Made by a program: the position numbers and the translations under genes
Source: Jatrophihabitans sp.
GTDB lineage: Bacteria > Actinomycetota > Actinomycetes > Mycobacteriales > Jatrophihabitantaceae
Direction: 5' to 3'
DNA length: 5,335 nt
NCBI GenBank assembly: GCA_025966255.1
Contig: JAOPVG010000201.1
Span: forward strand, 1 to 5,335
Notes under the pieces: model-generated
Seen by the model: only the letters and a program-made list of their open reading frames with translations
Told to the model about the DNA's origin: nothing
Database searches by the model: none
Shown here: positions 3,673 through 5,335 of the stretch, in pieces
Position numbering within the stretch: position 1 is the first letter of the stretch
Layout: each line of letters opens with the position of its first letter

Positions 3673-5335
3673 ATGGACGCTTCGGCGTGGCCGGCGCAAC
3701 CGCTCGCCGAGTTCATTGCGGTCGTCTCGACCGCCAAGACTGAGGCCGCGGCCGCGGGCGCGGCAGTCGAGAACGCGGCCGAGGCGCTGGACGCAGACAT
3801 GGCGGCGATCGTGTGCGGCGCTGAACTGGTCGCGGCCGTCGGCTACCGCGAGGGCACTGCACCGATCGCTGACCTCGAGGCAGTGATGCCGGGTGCCGCG
3901 GATGCCCGGCTGGAGGTGCCCGGTGTCGGCTCCTGCGCGGCAGCGGCAGCCGCGCTCGAGCATCCACCCGGCGCCACGCTCGTGGTGGCTCGACTTGGAC
4001 CGGACGGCTTGTCCCGCGAGGAAACCGGCCTGTTGCGGGGGATGGCCCAAGTAGCGGCGATGACGATGCGGGTGCTGAGCGTCCTCGACGACGAGCGCCT
4101 GGCGCGGGAGGAGGTCGGGCGGCTGGCGAGCGAGCAGGCGGCGCTGCGTCGGGTGGCGACCCTCGTAGCCAAGACGCGCTCCCCCGACGAGATCTTTTCC
4201 GCGGTGGCCCAGGAGGTGGCGCAACTGTCGGGGGCGGACGTCGCAGTCGTGCTTCGGTACGAGCGCGATGGCGCCGCGACGGTCGTTGGTTGCTGGGGTG
4301 ATCTGCCGGGTCTGGGGCTCGGGACGCGGCTGACGGTGGAGGGCGAGGGCGTTGCCGTCTCCGTGCTGCGCACCGGCCAGTTGGGGCGGACCCTGCGATT
4401 CGCGGGGCCGCCGGGGTCGGTCGCCGGCGCCTTCCAGCGGGCCGGGGTGCAGACCGGCAGCGGCAGCCCGATCATGGTCGAGGGGCGGTTGTGGGGAGTG
4501 GTCATCGCCGCGCGGACCCGACCCGAGCCCCTGCCGTCCGCGGCCGAGCAGCGGATCCCGCCGTTCACCGAACTCGTTGCAACCGCGATCGCGAACACCC
4601 ACGCCCGCGCGGAACTGCGCGAGATCGCCGACGAGCAGGCCGCACTACGACGGGTGGCGACGCTCGTCGCCCAGGCTGCGCCGCCGGAGGAGGTCTTCGC
4701 GGTGGTCGCCGCCGAGGTCGGGCAGGCCTATCCCGCCGTCGACTTCGCGCTGGTCGGCCGCTACGACCCGGACGGCTGCGTCGAGGTCGTCGGAGCCTGG
4801 AGCCGAACCGGCGAGGATGAACTCACCGGCATCAGGACACCAGTCGGCGGGCAGAACGTGACGACGCTGGTGTTCGAGACCAACCGGGCCGCGCGCTTCG
4901 ATCAATATGCCGACTCCAGCCGGGTCACCGAGTCCGCGCGCGGGTTCGGCATCCGCTCATCAGCCGGCGCGCCGATCAGTGTCGAGGGCCGAGTGTGGGG
5001 CGTGATGATCGTCGCGTCCAGAGGCGAGGACACCCTCCCCGCCGGTGCCGAGCACCGGCTCGCCGGCTTCACCGAGCTGCTGGCGACCGCGATCGCGAAC
5101 GCGCAAGCCCACCTCGAGCTGCGTGGGTACGCCGACGAGCAGGCCGCCTTGCGCCGGGTGGCGACCCTGGTCGCCCGGGCCGCGGCGCCGGAGGAGGGGT
5201 TCGCCACGATCACTGCCGAGATCGGGCGAGCGCTCTGCGCCGACTTCACGGGCATGGTCCGGTACGACGGCGGCGACACGGCCACGGTCGTCGGCGTGTG
5301 GACCCGGATCGATGGGCCCTCGCCTCTTTTTCCCG
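3673..5335 (+). CDS. Multi-GAF signalling protein, probable sensor histidine kinase (N-terminal 554 residues, 3' end outside window)
   Basis: The frame opens with ATG in TGACATG, one base after the FIST stop, and runs without a stop to the right edge. No good Shine-Dalgarno sequence is visible, which fits re-initiation after FIST. Residues 1 to about 135 are a divergent, compact GAF-like domain (LDADMAAIVCGAELVAAVGY ... LVVARLG), with no membrane segment. A charged helix, LDDERLAREEVGRLAS, joins it to the repeats. Three GAF units follow, starting at residues 154, 321 and 489, each opening with EQAALRRVATLVA. Units one and two are complete (167 and 168 residues) and carry SPIMVEGRLWGVVIA or APISVEGRVWGVMIV, then FTEL(V/L)ATAIAN. 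Unit three is cut by the window edge. The related protein at the left edge joins the same GAF unit to a HisKA_3 kinase core, so a kinase output is likely. A GGDEF/EAL, phosphatase or adenylyl cyclase end cannot be excluded. It probably receives the FIST signal or works in a complex with FIST. Confidence 0.92.
   Translation, partial: MDASAWPAQPLAEFIAVVSTAKTEAAAAGAAVENAAEALDADMAAIVCGAELVAAVGYREGTAPIADLEAVMPGAADARLEVPGVGSCAAAAAALEHPPGATLVVARLGPDGLSREETGLLRGMAQVAAMTMRVLSVLDDERLAREEVGRLASEQAALRRVATLVAKTRSPDEIFSAVAQEVAQLSGADVAVVLRYERDGAATVVGCWGDLPGLGLGTRLTVEGEGVAVSVLRTGQLGRTLRFAGPPGSVAGAFQRAGVQTGSGSPIMVEGRLWGVVIAARTRPEPLPSAAEQRIPPFTELVATAIANTHARAELREIADEQAALRRVATLVAQAAPPEEVFAVVAAEVGQAYPAVDFALVGRYDPDGCVEVVGAWSRTGEDELTGIRTPVGGQNVTTLVFETNRAARFDQYADSSRVTESARGFGIRSSAGAPISVEGRVWGVMIVASRGEDTLPAGAEHRLAGFTELLATAIANAQAHLELRGYADEQAALRRVATLVARAAAPEEGFATITAEIGRALCADFTGMVRYDGGDTATVVGVWTRIDGPSPLFP
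4132..5335 (+). repeat. Tandem GAF-module repeat (two full units and a partial third)
   Basis: Units begin at 4132, 4633 and 5137, with a period of 501 then 504 bases. Each starts with a 14-codon segment encoding EQAALRRVATLVA plus K, Q or R. The last base of the first full unit is therefore 4632 and that of the second is 5136. The linker and the VEGRxWGV/FTELxATAIAN blocks are strongly conserved, while the ligand-pocket regions between them differ a good deal. This is what internal duplication followed by divergence of binding specificity would leave. Confidence 0.85.

Noticed and set aside
2643..3800. 385-codon minus-strand open frame
   Set aside because: Antisense of the FIST gene, whose sense frame shows clear FIST_N and FIST_C motifs; no domain signal is visible in the antisense product.
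3388..4602. 404-codon minus-strand open frame
   Set aside because: Antisense of the end of FIST and of the first GAF units. The composition is Arg/Gly/Pro-rich, and the sense strand has an uninterrupted conserved frame.
4352..4905. Several short open frames on both strands within the right-hand GAF gene
   Set aside because: All lie inside the continuous frame starting at 3673, which shows periodic GAF motifs. The short frames have no motif and biased Arg/Ser/Pro composition.
4132..5178. Regularly spaced repeats that could suggest a CRISPR array or mobile-element repeats
   Set aside because: The period is about 500 bases, the repeats are within one open frame and encode conserved protein modules. 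Synonymous differences show they are protein-domain repeats.

Overview
The window is about 70% G+C by eye. Codon third positions are strongly G/C, genes are tightly packed, GTG starts are likely, and the protein families are typical of high-GC Gram-positive bacteria. This suggests a member of the Actinomycetota. The multi-GAF kinases joined by an EQAALRRVATLVA linker, the FIST protein and the GSP17M-like stress protein would fit a soil actinobacterium or a member of the Thermoleophilia, but the lineage is inferred from memory of these families. The window holds no rRNA, tRNA, CRISPR array, transposase or phage gene.

Layout, left to right. (1) Bases 1-1157, plus strand: the C-terminal 384 residues of a GAF-domain sensor histidine kinase of the HisKA_3 (NarX/DesK-like) class, with all catalytic boxes intact. 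(2) 1158-1297: a 140-base spacer with a GC-rich palindrome. (3) 1298-1828, plus strand: a small multi-pass membrane protein of unknown function. (4) 1838-2338, minus strand: a general stress protein of the GSP17M/YflT-like family with two glycine-rich membrane helices. It converges on the membrane protein gene with only 9 bases between the stops. (5) 2339-2507: a divergent intergenic region with a near-perfect ribosome binding site for the stress gene, a plausible promoter for the rightward operon, and several inverted and direct repeats that could be operator sites. (6) 2508-3671, plus strand: a complete FIST-domain protein. (7) 3673 to the right edge, plus strand: the first 554 residues of a second multi-GAF protein. 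It starts one base after the FIST stop codon and is open at the right edge.

How the genes may work together. The FIST gene and the following multi-GAF gene almost certainly form one translationally coupled unit. FIST domains are proposed small-ligand sensors and GAF domains bind small molecules or make protein contacts, so the pair looks like a cytoplasmic signal-input module. Its output domain lies beyond the right edge. The kinase at the left edge carries the same GAF-linker unit and shows what that output could be: a HisKA_3/HATPase kinase core. The divergently transcribed stress protein shares the control region and may belong to the same response. No response regulator is present in the window.
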